Below are positions 12,754-22,558 of a DNA stretch of 64,000 nt, piece after piece (within the stretch, counting starts at the first letter, position 1; each line of letters starts with the position of its first letter). Where the stretch lies: positions 1 to 64,000 of the forward strand of contig JAWKYD010000023.1 of NCBI GenBank assembly GCA_041396685.1. The letters are read 5' to 3'. This DNA is from JAUIAI01 sp041396685 (GTDB taxonomy: Bacteria; Pseudomonadota; Gammaproteobacteria; Burkholderiales; Burkholderiaceae_E). A program made the translations under genes and the position numbers. The notes beneath the pieces were generated by a model. That model saw only the letters and a program-made list of their open reading frames with translations, searched no databases and had not been told where the DNA came from.

Positions 12754-13547
12754 GTCGGTTCCTTGTGCAGATTGAAAGTGTTCCAAGAAAAAAATTCAGA
12801 GCACTTGCAACGGCGGCGCACAGGCCCGGCCTCGCGTCGAGCGCGCCAGGTGTTCACCCAAGGTCAGGACGATGCGAAACATGGCTTTGCTTGTTTGGTC
12901 CCAGGCCAATCGCCGCAAGGACCGGGCGATCGACGCGGCAGAACCTGCCACTTGATGAACTTCGCAGTTTAGGGCTTCTTCCGCTTACCTGCGCGGCCAT
13001 TCTTCAACCGAGCTTTCCGCAGCGCAATGTCTTTGTCGGAAAGACGACGGCCGGCGCGCTCGGCTTCTGGAGGAGATCGATGCGATCACGCCCCGGGGTT
13101 TCAAAGAGGTCTGAAGAGTCGAAGCAGCTGACACGAGCAAGCCAGCCACGCTTGCCTGGGCCACCGACGGCATCGCCAAGATGTGCGGTATGGGCAGGCT
13201 GTCACTGCGTCGATGATGACTCGGTTGCCATGCGGGTCGTCTTGGCACGCCTGGCCTCAGTTTCCCCGGATCGTGCGGTCTATACTGCGCGAATCAGGTG
13301 GTTATGTCGTTCCCTGTCTCAGCGTGGCGTCGATCGGGTCGCAGGGCTGCAGCAGGCAGGAGCCGGTATGTGTCGGTGCTGAATCTGAACTCGCGCGGCG
13401 CAGCTTCGCCCGCGCTCGATACCGATCTACCCGGGGTATCAATATTTTGAGATCCGATTTGCTATGACTGCTTTGCAGGTCTGCGCGCGTGATGCACTGA
13501 CGATCATCGGGGCCGGCGATCGCTGTCGAAATCGACAGAGGCCTTTC
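12754..13547. other. Intergenic region containing one gene relic
   Basis: Nearly 800 bases between divergent genes. Apart from the decayed secreted-protein paralogue at 12992-13216, I see no gene, RNA or repeat. The left end holds the hppD promoter and the right end that of the lipoprotein gene. Confidence 0.5.
12992..13216 (+). pseudogene. Decayed paralogue of the small secreted protein at 6247-6630
   Basis: Read in one frame, this stretch gives FKEV-stop-RVEAADTSKPATLAWATDG and then KMCGMGRLSLRR-stop. It aligns with PKEVWKIKVTDPSKPVVFAWASEG and KMCGTGKLSLRQ at the C-terminus of the secreted protein. The tryptophan codon of KEVW has become TGA at 13112-13114. Upstream, a cysteine pair (CLC) sits where the intact protein has CQSC. 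No signal peptide or start remains, so the copy is dead. Confidence 0.7.
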
Positions 13548-14435
13548 ATGGGCCGATTGGTTCTGACGGCTTTTGTCGCGGTGTTGGCAGGTTGCGGTGG
13601 TGGCGGCCACGACAACCTGGCCGGCCCGGCAACCACGGATTCTGGCACGCAGGCCGTCGCGTCTGATTCGGCCGGTCAGGGTTCGGCCAATTCAACTGGC
13701 GCGGGCGCCACTGGCGACCAGAACACGGCAACGGGTGGCGCTTCCTCACCAGAGCAAGAGCAGACGTCGGCCTCGGTCGGCGGCAACGGAGGAAGCCCCG
13801 CTGCGATTCTTTATTCGTCGGTGGGTGCTCTGGACGGACTCCAGGGCTGCATGAACCGTGGACTATATGAGTCACCGACCGACGTTGTGATGACCGCCCT
13901 CTATGACGTCGAATCGCGCAGTCTCGGCAAGGGGGTCTGGGATTTGACTTCCCGCTGGGCGGCAGGAACGGTTTCTTTCATGGGAACCCAGGCCCGCGCG
14001 CGCACTGAAACCGTGGTGACCACCGGTTTCGTGGTTCAGACGACGCTGACCGAAGAGGTCACCGAGTTTTATCAGTTGAACGGCTGGACTGTCGTCACCG
14101 TTGGCTATTTCCTCGACCGCAATATCCCGGATGAAGACCCGGAAGAGACTTATTTCGACTTGGCGGTGGGCGAGTCGCGCTTGTCCGTTGCGTCATCCGA
14201 GGGCAATGACAAATCGGCTGTTCATACCTATCTCGGCCGCGAGACGATCTCGGTACCCGCGGGCCAGTTCGAAACATGTCATGTGCGCATGACATGGCCG
14301 GCCGACACGAGTCGTGGGTACTCGGATCGCTGGATCGCTGTCGGTAGCGGCGTCGCGGTTCTGGATGCGACTTCCGAAGGAGTCAGGCGGGAACTACGTC
14401 AGGCATCGATCAACGGACAGCCGGTATCGCCGTAG
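13548..14435 (+). CDS. Predicted lipoprotein of unknown function
   Basis: 295 residues beginning MGRLVLTAFVAVLAGCGGGG, a lipoprotein signal with lipobox LAGC and the modified cysteine near residue 16. A Ser/Thr/Gly/Ala-rich linker of about 70 residues follows, typical of an envelope tether. A folded domain of about 190 residues then contains a TYLGRETISVPAGQFETCHVRMTW segment, reminiscent of beta-barrel lipid-binding or DUF3108-like periplasmic domains. I do not assign a function. Upstream in-frame starts would bury the signal, so ATG 13548 is preferred. Confidence 0.7.
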   Translation: MGRLVLTAFVAVLAGCGGGGHDNLAGPATTDSGTQAVASDSAGQGSANSTGAGATGDQNTATGGASSPEQEQTSASVGGNGGSPAAILYSSVGALDGLQGCMNRGLYESPTDVVMTALYDVESRSLGKGVWDLTSRWAAGTVSFMGTQARARTETVVTTGFVVQTTLTEEVTEFYQLNGWTVVTVGYFLDRNIPDEDPEETYFDLAVGESRLSVASSEGNDKSAVHTYLGRETISVPAGQFETCHVRMTWPADTSRGYSDRWIAVGSGVAVLDATSEGVRRELRQASINGQPVSP

Positions 14436-14438
14436 CCA

Positions 14439-14456
14439 GGGCGCGCTGCAGCGCCC
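14439..14456. terminator. Possible bidirectional hairpin between convergent genes
   Basis: GGGCGC and GCGCCC flank a six-base loop between the lipoprotein gene and the convergent CoA-transferase gene. No U-tract follows on either strand, so termination activity is uncertain. Confidence 0.35.
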
Positions 14457-14468
14457 ATATAAGCGTCC

Positions 14469-16358
14469 CTAGCCGTCCGGCGGCTCCGCCTCGCGCCGCT
14501 CACGCATCGCGCCCAGCAGCAACCAACGGTATACGCGCTCGCGCAGCGAACTCGCCTCGAGAACCTGGAGACGCTCCAGCATGTCGCGTTCTTGGGCGCC
14601 CGATGGCGCCGCCCTGATGCCCGCATAAGCAAGCCTCAGGAGCGCTGGCCAGGAACCGCCGTGGCGTTGCAGATGCTCGAGCACCGGCAGCAGGCGGCGT
14701 TCGGTCTGGGAGAAGTCCGTTCCAAATGGAAACGGCGGCGCGCGCCCGTCGCGCCTGGCGTCGCCAAGCCAATCGTGCAGACCGTCCTCCGTATTGCGCC
14801 GCCAGGCCGGCGGAATCTCGAAGTCCGCAGCGACTTTGCCCGCGGACTTCGCCTGCTCCAGCAACTCGTCCTGGAACGCGCTGTCGCTGATCGCGAGCAT
14901 CCGCTTCACGCACGCCTCGTCGGTCTGTCCGCGCAGATCGGCCACGCCGTACTCGGACACGACGACATCGCGGAAGTGGCTCGGCACGGTCGCGTGGCCA
15001 TAGCGCCAGCGTATGTTCGATTGACGTCGACCGGATTTCTGACGTGTCGCGTTGAGGGTCACGATGGCGCGCGCGCCTTCGAGCGCGAAGGCCTGCGAAA
15101 TGAAATCGAACTGGCCGCCCACGCCGCTGACCACGCGTCCATCGTCGAGACCGTCGGAAACGATGGCGCCCAGGCAGGTGGCGATCATGGCGTTGTTGAT
15201 GAAGCGTGCATCACGCCGCGCAGCCCGCTTGGCCGGTTCGCCGCCATAAAGGGCATTGGTATAGGAGACCGGCATCATCGCGATCCTGCGACGCCGCGCC
15301 GGATCCATGTCACGCAGCCGGCGGTAGAAGTCGCGGCATTCCACGAAGAAACCCGCATGGATCGCGGCGCCGTCGACCTCGCGCCGGATGATGTCCGCCT
15401 CGAACAGTTCGAGAATGCCGCCCACCAGCATTTCGGTGACCGAATACAGTCCCTGGTTGAACGGCGCCTGATTGTTCTCCGGCGGGTCCGGCGCGAACGG
15501 GCAATCGCGCAGCAGCTCACGATAAACGTCGTTGCGACGGTCGCGCAGGATCAGTGCATGTGCAATTGCATCGCCGATGGAGCCGATGCCCACCTGCAAA
15601 GTGCCGCCATCGCGGATCAGTCGCGATACATGCAGGCCGATGGCCATGTCCTGCGGGCTCACCGGACGCCGCACGGCCGAGAAGAGCTCGAATGCGGGAT
15701 CGGCAGGGTGCAGCAGCAGGTCGAGCTCATTGCGCTCGACCTGCGCTTGTCCGGCCTCCATGAACGGCAGGTTCGGATTGCCCTCGGCGGCGAACAGAAA
15801 GTGCATCTTCCCCTGCCGGCGCAACTCGAGAAGATCCGCCGTGATGTCGGTGTTGCACGACAAGCTGATGTTACCGGCGGAGTCGACAGCGACGAGCTGG
15901 GCCAGGACGTTGGGCTGGAAGTCGCGCACATAGCGCAGCGCATGCGTGTAATTGGCGCTGATGAAATGGCGTTGGGCATAGGCGTCGTTCAGCCGGCTGC
16001 CTGCCTGCATGAAAAACTCGGAGATCCGGATGTTGCGCGGGAGTCGTCCGTCGGCCATCAGCTCGGCATAGCGCAACGGCGGGTAGGCACCGAACAGCCG
16101 GTCGCGCGCCGGGGCCAGGAAGCGTCGCTCCAGATCGGAACCCGCGCCGGGCGGGCCGAGAGTCAGGGCGGTGAGAATCGACAGTTCGATCGATGGTTCG
16201 GCCTCGGCGAGCCGTACCAGTGAATTGACCAGGGTATTGGCCTTGCCAAGACCTAGCGGCAAGGCCAGACGGATATTGCGCTCGCAGACATCGACGATGT
16301 GGCGCGCCACGGCGCCGGCATCGTCGGGGCCGAACGTGAGCGTCTCACGTGACGCCAT
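14469..16358 (-). CDS. Acetyl-CoA hydrolase/transferase family protein
   Basis: 629 residues from ATG 16358; an ATG at 16394 would add 12. It belongs to the long acetyl-CoA hydrolase/4-hydroxybutyrate CoA-transferase group. Landmarks are LPLGLGKANTLVNSL near the N-terminus, DGGTLQVGIGSIGDAIAHAL in the middle, and SGVGGQFDFISQAF with VVSEYGVADLRGQ in the C-terminal domain. These enzymes move CoA between acetate and other acids or hydrolyse acyl-CoA, via a glutamyl-CoA intermediate. It is the last gene of the minus-strand acyl-CoA operon, 78 bases after the FadB-like gene. It may release or recycle CoA from end products. Confidence 0.8.
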   Translation of the reverse strand: MASRETLTFGPDDAGAVARHIVDVCERNIRLALPLGLGKANTLVNSLVRLAEAEPSIELSILTALTLGPPGAGSDLERRFLAPARDRLFGAYPPLRYAELMADGRLPRNIRISEFFMQAGSRLNDAYAQRHFISANYTHALRYVRDFQPNVLAQLVAVDSAGNISLSCNTDITADLLELRRQGKMHFLFAAEGNPNLPFMEAGQAQVERNELDLLLHPADPAFELFSAVRRPVSPQDMAIGLHVSRLIRDGGTLQVGIGSIGDAIAHALILRDRRNDVYRELLRDCPFAPDPPENNQAPFNQGLYSVTEMLVGGILELFEADIIRREVDGAAIHAGFFVECRDFYRRLRDMDPARRRRIAMMPVSYTNALYGGEPAKRAARRDARFINNAMIATCLGAIVSDGLDDGRVVSGVGGQFDFISQAFALEGARAIVTLNATRQKSGRRQSNIRWRYGHATVPSHFRDVVVSEYGVADLRGQTDEACVKRMLAISDSAFQDELLEQAKSAGKVAADFEIPPAWRRNTEDGLHDWLGDARRDGRAPPFPFGTDFSQTERRLLPVLEHLQRHGGSWPALLRLAYAGIRAAPSGAQERDMLERLQVLEASSLRERVYRWLLLGAMRERREAEPPDG

Positions 16359-16436
16359 TTCCCGCCTCGCCGGGGACGAACGAGCGCCCCTCATGTGAAT
16401 TCATGTCAGCCCTCAGCGGCAACGGACGCTCGCTGC

Positions 16437-18527
16437 TCACGTCAGGGCATGCCAGCCCTCGTCGGGCACGAAGCGCGGACCGTGACCCTTCGCCAGCGCC
16501 TGCAGGCGGGCCACGATCGTGGCGGCTCCGAGCGCGCGGGCATAGTGGATGGGCCCGCCGCGAAACGGCGCGAAGCCGGTGGCGAAGATCATCGTCGCAT
16601 CGAGCGTGTCGGCATCGTCCACGACGCGCTTGCGCAGGCAGGCCACCGCGGCGTCGACCATGGGCAGGACGAGCCGGTCCTGCATGACCCGGGAATCGTC
16701 CGGATCGTCCGCCTGCGCCTTGGATTTGCTCGGCCGGTCATCCTCCCAGCGGTAGATCCCGCGCCCGGTCTTTCGCCCGAGATCGCCCTGCGACACCCGC
16801 TCGGCCAGCCAGGTCGGTGTGTCGGGCAAGGGTTTGTCCAAGGAATCCCGCAGGCTGTCCGCCACGTGCAGGCAGATGTCCAGCCCGATGCGGTCGGCGA
16901 GTTCCAGCGGCCCCATGGGCATGCCGAACGCTTCGGCGGCCCGATCGATGCGCTCGGGTTCGTTTCCCTCGGAGCACATCAGGATGGCCTCGAGCAGATA
17001 GGGCGTCAGGATGCGGTTGACGAGAAAGCCGGGACTGCTCCGCACCGCCGCGGGCAGCCGGTCGATCGTGCCCAGGAAGTGCGCGAGCGCGCGCAGGGTG
17101 TCGGCATGAGTCGCATCGTGCGCGACCACCTCCACCAGCTCGAGCTTCGAGACCGGATTGAAGAAGTGCAGGCCGGCGAAGCGCCCGGCATCGGTGACGC
17201 AGTCGCGCAGGGACTCGAGCGTCAGGCTCGAGGTGTTGGTGGCGATGATCGCATCGGCGCGGCAGCGACGCGCCAGCGATTGCAGGATCTCACGCTTGAG
17301 CCCGGGCTTTTCCGGCGCCGCCTCGATGATGAGGTCGGCAACCGCCACACCGTGCTCGCGCGGATCGGGCATCAGGCGGTCCAACGCATCACGGATCTCG
17401 AGGCTGCCCAGGTGCGAAGCCCGCGCAACCCTCGCCGTGGACTGCACCGCCTTGCCGATCGGGTCGAGCGCGATGTCGCTGAGCGTCACCCGATGGCCCT
17501 TGATCGCACACCAACCGGCGATCTCGGCGCCCATCGTGCCGGCGCCCACGACGTGAACATGTCGCCTGGCGGAGTCGCCTTGCCCCTGCTTGCGAAGCTT
17601 CTCGCGTAGAAAAAACACACGGATCAGATTCTGCGCCGTGTCGGTGCCCAGCAGCCTCGCGAACGACTCGATCTCGGCCTTGCGCATGGCCTCGCGGTCG
17701 CCACCGTGTGCCTCCCAGAGATCGATCAGCGCGTGCGGCGCCGGATAGTGATCGATGGGCGCCTTGCCGGCGGTCTTGGCACGCATGCGCGTGGCGGCCA
17801 GCCGGCGGGTCGGGCCGAGATCCCAGACCTTGTCGCGCAGGCTGGCGCTGCGATCGGGCTTGCCGCGGCCGGCCAGATCGCGCACCGCGGCCTCGACGTG
17901 ACGCTCGAGCGTGGCCACATCGGCGATGCCCAGGCGCCGGGCCTTGTCCGCATAGGCCGGCTTGCCGGTCAGCATCATCGTCATCGCCTCGGCGGGGTCG
18001 ATGCGCTCGGTGAGCCGGAAGGTGCCGCCCAGGCCCGGGTGCAGGCCCAGGCGAACCTCCGGAAACGCGAAATGGCTGCCTTCGACGGCGATGCAATAGT
18101 CGCAGGCCAGCGCGATCTCGAAACCGGCGCCCAGCGCGTATCCGTGCACGACGGCGACCGTCGGACACGGCAAGGCCTCGAGCGAATCGAGCACCGCGTG
18201 GCCCGCACGCAGTGCCTCCTGCACCCGGGCGGGCTCGTTGGCGGTCGTGAACTGACGGATGTCCGCGCCCGCGGCGAAGCCCCCTGGTTTGGCCGAGCGC
18301 ACCACGAGGGCGCCGGGCATGTCCGCCCGAACGACATCAAGCAGCGTCGACAGATCTTCGAGGACCTGCCGGTCGATCGTGTTGGTGGTGGTATCGGGAC
18401 AGTCGAGCAGCGCCCAGGCCATGTTGTCGGCCTCACGGCGCAATCGCCAACGGCCGAACGGCTGGTCGGCACCGCGGCCCAAGGCCAGATGAGTCTGGCC
18501 GATCACGTCGAGCACCGGGTGGGTCAT
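16437..18527 (-). CDS. FadB/FadJ-like enoyl-CoA hydratase/3-hydroxyacyl-CoA dehydrogenase
   Basis: 696 residues. The N-terminal crotonase domain contains GFAAGADIRQF and GYALGAGFEIALACDYCIA, with the FPEVRLGLHPGLGGTFRL loop. A linker leads to the NAD-binding Rossmann domain (HVVGAGTMGAEIAGWCAIKG) and the C-terminal 3-hydroxyacyl-CoA dehydrogenase halves (GLHFFNPV, SSPGFLVNRILTPYLLEA). It would hydrate trans-2-enoyl-CoA and oxidise the 3-hydroxyacyl-CoA. The ATG overlaps the thiolase stop by four bases, indicating translational coupling. With the thiolase it would form a fatty-acid-oxidation complex of the FadBA or FadJI type. Confidence 0.92.
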   Translation of the reverse strand: MTHPVLDVIGQTHLALGRGADQPFGRWRLRREADNMAWALLDCPDTTTNTIDRQVLEDLSTLLDVVRADMPGALVVRSAKPGGFAAGADIRQFTTANEPARVQEALRAGHAVLDSLEALPCPTVAVVHGYALGAGFEIALACDYCIAVEGSHFAFPEVRLGLHPGLGGTFRLTERIDPAEAMTMMLTGKPAYADKARRLGIADVATLERHVEAAVRDLAGRGKPDRSASLRDKVWDLGPTRRLAATRMRAKTAGKAPIDHYPAPHALIDLWEAHGGDREAMRKAEIESFARLLGTDTAQNLIRVFFLREKLRKQGQGDSARRHVHVVGAGTMGAEIAGWCAIKGHRVTLSDIALDPIGKAVQSTARVARASHLGSLEIRDALDRLMPDPREHGVAVADLIIEAAPEKPGLKREILQSLARRCRADAIIATNTSSLTLESLRDCVTDAGRFAGLHFFNPVSKLELVEVVAHDATHADTLRALAHFLGTIDRLPAAVRSSPGFLVNRILTPYLLEAILMCSEGNEPERIDRAAEAFGMPMGPLELADRIGLDICLHVADSLRDSLDKPLPDTPTWLAERVSQGDLGRKTGRGIYRWEDDRPSKSKAQADDPDDSRVMQDRLVLPMVDAAVACLRKRVVDDADTLDATMIFATGFAPFRGGPIHYARALGAATIVARLQALAKGHGPRFVPDEGWHALT

Positions 18528-19816
18528 GAAACCCTCTCCAGCAGCATTGCGCCACCCTGCCCGCCGCCGATGCATTCGGTGGCGATGCCCAGGCGCTTGT
18601 CCAGGCGGCGCAGGGCATTGACCAGATGCAGCACGATGCGGTTGCCGCTGGTGCCCACCGGGTGGCCGAGCGCGATCGCGCCGCCATCGACATTGAGCCG
18701 GTCGTGGTCGAGCACGCCGAACGGCTGCGCCATGCCCAGCACCTGCCGGCAGAACGTCTCGTCCTTCCAGGCGGCCAGACAGGCGAGCACCTGTGCCGCG
18801 AATGCCTCGTTGATCTCCCAGAGGTCGATCGCGTCGCGCTCCAGGGCATTGCGCGTCATCATGCGCGAGGCCGACAGCACCGGCGCGAGCCCCATCACCG
18901 ACGGATCGAGCGCCGCCCACTCGCTGTCGCGAATGATCGCCCTGGGCGTGAGCCCGTGCCGTCGCACCGCATCCTCCGAGGCCAGAATGACCCAGGAAGC
19001 GCCATCTGTGATCTGCGACGAATTGCCCGGCGTGACCCTGCCGTAGGGCTTCTCGAACGCGGGCTGCAGCCGGGCCAGCGCTTCCGGGGTGCTGTCGGGG
19101 CGCACGCCGTCGTCACGATCGTGCACCTTGCCGTCGCGATCGAAAGCGGGCTCGATCTCGTCGTCGAACCAGCCGTTCGCCTGCGCCTGCGCCAGGCGCC
19201 GGTGGCTCTCGACCGCATAGGCGTCGGCGGCCTCGCGCGTGATGTCGAATCGATGGCCGAGAATCTCGGCGGTCTGGCCCATGTTCAGATCCGTGACCGG
19301 ATCCGTGAGGCCGCGTTCGAGCCCGATGACCGGTTTGAAGAAATCGGGGCGCAGGCCGGTCAGCTGCGATGCCTGCTCGAGCGGCCCCTTGGCACGCGCA
19401 AAATCCGCATACCAGCGCACCGTCTCCTGACGAAAGACCAAGGGCGCATGGCTCAATGACTCGGTGCCCCCGGCCAACACCAGATCGGCCGAGCCCTCGC
19501 GAATGGTGCGGTAAGCGGTATCGATCGACTGCATGCCCGAGCCGCAATTGATCTGTACCGTGAAGGCGACCATGTCGGCACCCATGCCCAGACGCAGAGC
19601 CGCGACCCGCGCCGGATTCATCTCGTCGGCGATCACGTTGACGCAGCCCAGGATCACGAGGTCGTAAGCATCGCGCGCCACCGGCTGGCGCAGCAGCAAG
19701 GGCCGCCCGCACTGCACGGCCAGGTCCACTGGCGTGAACGGCCCGGGCCCGCCCCTGGCTTTGATGAACGGCGTCCGTGCGCCGTCGATCAGGTAGACGG
19801 CGCGGGCTCCGCTCAC
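18524..19816 (-). CDS. Acetyl-CoA C-acyltransferase (3-ketoacyl-CoA thiolase)
   Basis: 430 residues, a FadI-like thiolase. The nucleophile is Cys91 in QINCGSGMQS, and NEAFA and GGAIALGHPVGTSGNR carry the catalytic histidines. The final CIGGGQGGAML provides the proton-relay cysteine. It cleaves 3-ketoacyl-CoA to acetyl-CoA and a shortened acyl-CoA. Four-base ATGA overlaps at both ends couple it to the acyl-CoA dehydrogenase upstream and the FadB-like gene downstream. Confidence 0.92.
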   Translation of the reverse strand: MSGARAVYLIDGARTPFIKARGGPGPFTPVDLAVQCGRPLLLRQPVARDAYDLVILGCVNVIADEMNPARVAALRLGMGADMVAFTVQINCGSGMQSIDTAYRTIREGSADLVLAGGTESLSHAPLVFRQETVRWYADFARAKGPLEQASQLTGLRPDFFKPVIGLERGLTDPVTDLNMGQTAEILGHRFDITREAADAYAVESHRRLAQAQANGWFDDEIEPAFDRDGKVHDRDDGVRPDSTPEALARLQPAFEKPYGRVTPGNSSQITDGASWVILASEDAVRRHGLTPRAIIRDSEWAALDPSVMGLAPVLSASRMMTRNALERDAIDLWEINEAFAAQVLACLAAWKDETFCRQVLGMAQPFGVLDHDRLNVDGGAIALGHPVGTSGNRIVLHLVNALRRLDKRLGIATECIGGGQGGAMLLERVS

Positions 19817-22059
19817 GCCATGGCCTCCAGGCGCGGCACCGATGTTGCCTCGTCGGGCGCGATCTCGGCGGCATCGAAATCGTCCACTGCGATGACCCGG
19901 GCGACCGCCTTGTCATGTTCGCGCAGGCGCGCCGCCTCGTCTGCGGAGATCAGGCCGGACGCTTCGGCATCGTCGATGCCGGCGTGTTGCTCGCGCAGTT
20001 TTCGTCGCAAGGCGTCGGTCTCGACGGTCAGGGCAAAGGCGGCCTCGAGATCGTGCAGCGCGCCCCGGCCCGTGGCGATCGCGCGCACTCCCTGGGTCAG
20101 CCTCGTGCGGGTCTCGGACGGATCGAGCAGCAATTGCGCGCAGGTTCGCGTGAGTGCGTCGTCCGGCCCGCGATGCGCACCGCCAGGCCGCGTCAGCAAT
20201 CGCAGCAGCCAGGCTACCGGCCGGCTCGGGAGGTTCGCCAGGGTTTCGTCCAGACTGCGCGCGATCACGGCCAGCGAATCGGCGGCCGCCCATTGCACGA
20301 TCGGCAGATCGGCCGTGTGTCGTCCGTCGTCCTGCCAGCGCTTGAGCGTGGCGCTGAGCAGATAGAGCTCGGATAACGCATCGCCCAGCCGCGCCGACAG
20401 CATCTCGCGCTGCTTGAGTGTGCCGCCCAGCGTCAGCAAGGCGGCGTCCGCAATCAGCGCGAACGCAGCCGCATGGCGCGACATCTGTCGGTAGATCGAG
20501 GCGACGGGACCCGCACTGGCCGGCACGGCCGCAAACACGCCGCCGGTCCAGGCGCGGCCCCATGCTCGCAGCACCGTTTTCGCGAAGTGACCCACATGCG
20601 CCCACAATGCCTTGTCGAAATCGGCCAGCGCCTTGTGTTCGTCGCTTTCGTCCAGCGCGAGCACCTCGTCCAGCAGATACGGATGACAGCGGATCGCCCC
20701 CTGACCGAAGATGATCATGTTGCGCGTCAGGATGTTGGCGCCTTCCACCGTGATCGCCACCGGCACCGCCTTGTGAAGATTGTTCAGGTAGTTGCTGGGG
20801 CCATCGATCACCGTCTTGCCGGCATGAACATCCATGGCGGCATCGATCGCCATGCGCATGCGGTAGGTGGCATTCGACTTCATGATGCCCGAGATGACCG
20901 CAAGCCTGCGTCCCTCATCCAACCCCGCGCAGGTCAGCCGACGCGCCGCATCGAGCATGTAGGCATTGGCCGCGAGACGACCGAGCCGGTCCTGTACACC
21001 CTCGAACTTGCCAACCGGAATATTGAACTGCTCGCGCACCCGCGCATAGGCGCCCGTCGTGTGCGCACAGAGCGACGACGCCGCGCAAGACAACGACGGC
21101 AACGAGATGCCCCGGCCCGCGGCCAGCGCGCTCATCAGCATCATCCAGCCCTTGCCGGCATAGTCGGGCCCGCCGATGATGTGATCGAGCGGAATGAACA
21201 CATCGTGGCCCTGATTGGGGCCGTTCTGGAACATCTGACCGCAGGGAATATGTCGGCGGCCGATGGTCACGCCCGGCAGATCCGTCGGCACCAGGGCGCA
21301 GGTGATGCCCTCCGAACCGCGGCCTTCGAGCAGACCGTCGGGGTCGCGCAGCTTGAACGCCAGGCCCAGCACGCTACAGACCGGCCCCAGGGTGATGTAG
21401 CGCTTGGACCAGTTCAGTCGCAGCCCGACGACGGTTTCATTGCGCCAGCGGCCCTTGCAGACGACCCCTTCGTCGCGCATGGCCGAAGCGTCCGACCCGG
21501 CGTCCTCGCTGGTCAGACCGAACGCCGGAATTTCCTTCCCGCGGGCCAGACGCGGCAACCAGTGATCGCGCTGCTCGTCGGACCCGAACTGCAGCAGCAA
21601 CTCGCCCGGCCCCAGCGAATTGGGCACCATCACCGTCACGCCGGCCGCAATCGAGCAGGTCGAAATACGCCGCACGATCTGCGAGTGTGCGAAGTTCGAG
21701 AATCCGAGCCCGCCGTAGCGCGTGGGGATGATCATCCCGAAAAAGCCCTGCTCGCGCATGAATGCCCAGACCTTCGGCGGCAGATCGCCGGCCCGGGTGA
21801 TCTGCCAGTCGTCGAGCATGCTGCACAGCGTTTCGCACGGGCCGTCCAGAAATGCCTGCTCGGCCTCGGTCAGGCGCGGCGGTGGTGTCGACAGCAGGAC
21901 CTGCCAGTCGGGATTGCCCGTGAACAGTTCTGCATCGAACCATACCTCGCCCGCATCGATCGCTTCGCGCTCGGTCTCGGAGAGGGTGGGCATCTGGCGA
22001 CGCGCCCACGAGAAAAGCGGGCGCGTGACGTGCTTGATTCTGAGATCCGCAAGAGTCAT
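19813..22059 (-). CDS. Long FadE-type acyl-CoA dehydrogenase
   Basis: 748 residues, the extended FadE class found in proteobacteria rather than the ~380-residue short class. The N-terminal part has FGMIIPTRYGGLGFSNFAHSQIV and AFGLTSEDAGSDASAM, the FAD/substrate-binding loops. VFIPLDHIIGG and the C-terminal four-helix bundle follow, then an extra ~200-residue C-terminal domain characteristic of FadE. It catalyses the first step of beta-oxidation. ATG 22059 is preferred because the protein begins MTLADLRIKHVTRPLF, a typical FadE start. It is the first gene of the four-gene operon ending at 14469. Confidence 0.9.
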   Translation of the reverse strand: MTLADLRIKHVTRPLFSWARRQMPTLSETEREAIDAGEVWFDAELFTGNPDWQVLLSTPPPRLTEAEQAFLDGPCETLCSMLDDWQITRAGDLPPKVWAFMREQGFFGMIIPTRYGGLGFSNFAHSQIVRRISTCSIAAGVTVMVPNSLGPGELLLQFGSDEQRDHWLPRLARGKEIPAFGLTSEDAGSDASAMRDEGVVCKGRWRNETVVGLRLNWSKRYITLGPVCSVLGLAFKLRDPDGLLEGRGSEGITCALVPTDLPGVTIGRRHIPCGQMFQNGPNQGHDVFIPLDHIIGGPDYAGKGWMMLMSALAAGRGISLPSLSCAASSLCAHTTGAYARVREQFNIPVGKFEGVQDRLGRLAANAYMLDAARRLTCAGLDEGRRLAVISGIMKSNATYRMRMAIDAAMDVHAGKTVIDGPSNYLNNLHKAVPVAITVEGANILTRNMIIFGQGAIRCHPYLLDEVLALDESDEHKALADFDKALWAHVGHFAKTVLRAWGRAWTGGVFAAVPASAGPVASIYRQMSRHAAAFALIADAALLTLGGTLKQREMLSARLGDALSELYLLSATLKRWQDDGRHTADLPIVQWAAADSLAVIARSLDETLANLPSRPVAWLLRLLTRPGGAHRGPDDALTRTCAQLLLDPSETRTRLTQGVRAIATGRGALHDLEAAFALTVETDALRRKLREQHAGIDDAEASGLISADEAARLREHDKAVARVIAVDDFDAAEIAPDEATSVPRLEAMA

Positions 22060-22247
22060 GGCGTTCGGAGGCTCCAGGCGCTGATTCTTTTGAAAGCACG
22101 GTTGTCGAAAACGCACCGGCCGGCGCTCGAATAGCCTGGCGCGATGCACCGTTCGTGTCCGAGTGCATCAAGATTCGTGCCCGAGCGCGCTCCGTAGACA
22201 TCACCCGCGAATCAGATGGGTGCCGGCCCGGCGACGCGTTTCCCCGG

Positions 22248-22442
22248 CTACGCCGCGCGCCCGCTCGTGCGCTGGTTTCGAAGATCTTTGACCGTAAGGT
22301 CGTAGGTATGCATGAGTGACCGGATCCGCGAAATCGCAATCTTGCGCTTCTGCGCAAGTACACACGCGAGCTCGTTGTCAAGCTCGTCGAGTTCGGCAGC
22401 CAGCCTGTCGCGCTCGGCGACGAGTACCGCGATTTCCATCAA
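22248..22442 (-). CDS. Truncated H-NS-like protein (oligomerisation part only)
   Basis: 64 residues. The first half, VLVAERDRLAAELDELDNELA, is a predicted coiled coil. The second, IAISRIRSLMHTYDLTVKDL, matches the Ixx-IRxxMxxYxLTxxDL segment of beta-proteobacterial H-NS proteins. The C-terminal DNA-binding domain (Y-x-GRG-x-P motif) is absent; the protein stops soon after DLRNQRTSG. It may be a decayed gene or a natural H-NST-like modulator that poisons H-NS oligomers. Adjacent starts at 22442 and 22439 are possible. Confidence 0.55.
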   Translation of the reverse strand: MMEIAVLVAERDRLAAELDELDNELACVLAQKRKIAISRIRSLMHTYDLTVKDLRNQRTSGRAA

Positions 22443-22558
22443 TGCATTCCTTGCAACGGATTGACGAATTGTCGTGCGCGATCGAGCTTACCAATATCGT
22501 TCGATCCGTCTGCAATCACCCCACTCTCGATTGGGGCTGACCTTCGTCGCTGGTCGGG

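Noticed and set aside
14592..16223. 543-codon plus-strand open frame opposite the CoA hydrolase/transferase
   Set aside because: Shadow frame; the minus-strand protein has strong family motifs.
20473..22134. 553-codon plus-strand open frame inside the FadE-type gene
   Set aside because: Antisense to a clear acyl-CoA dehydrogenase; its translation is His/Gln/Arg-rich without domains.
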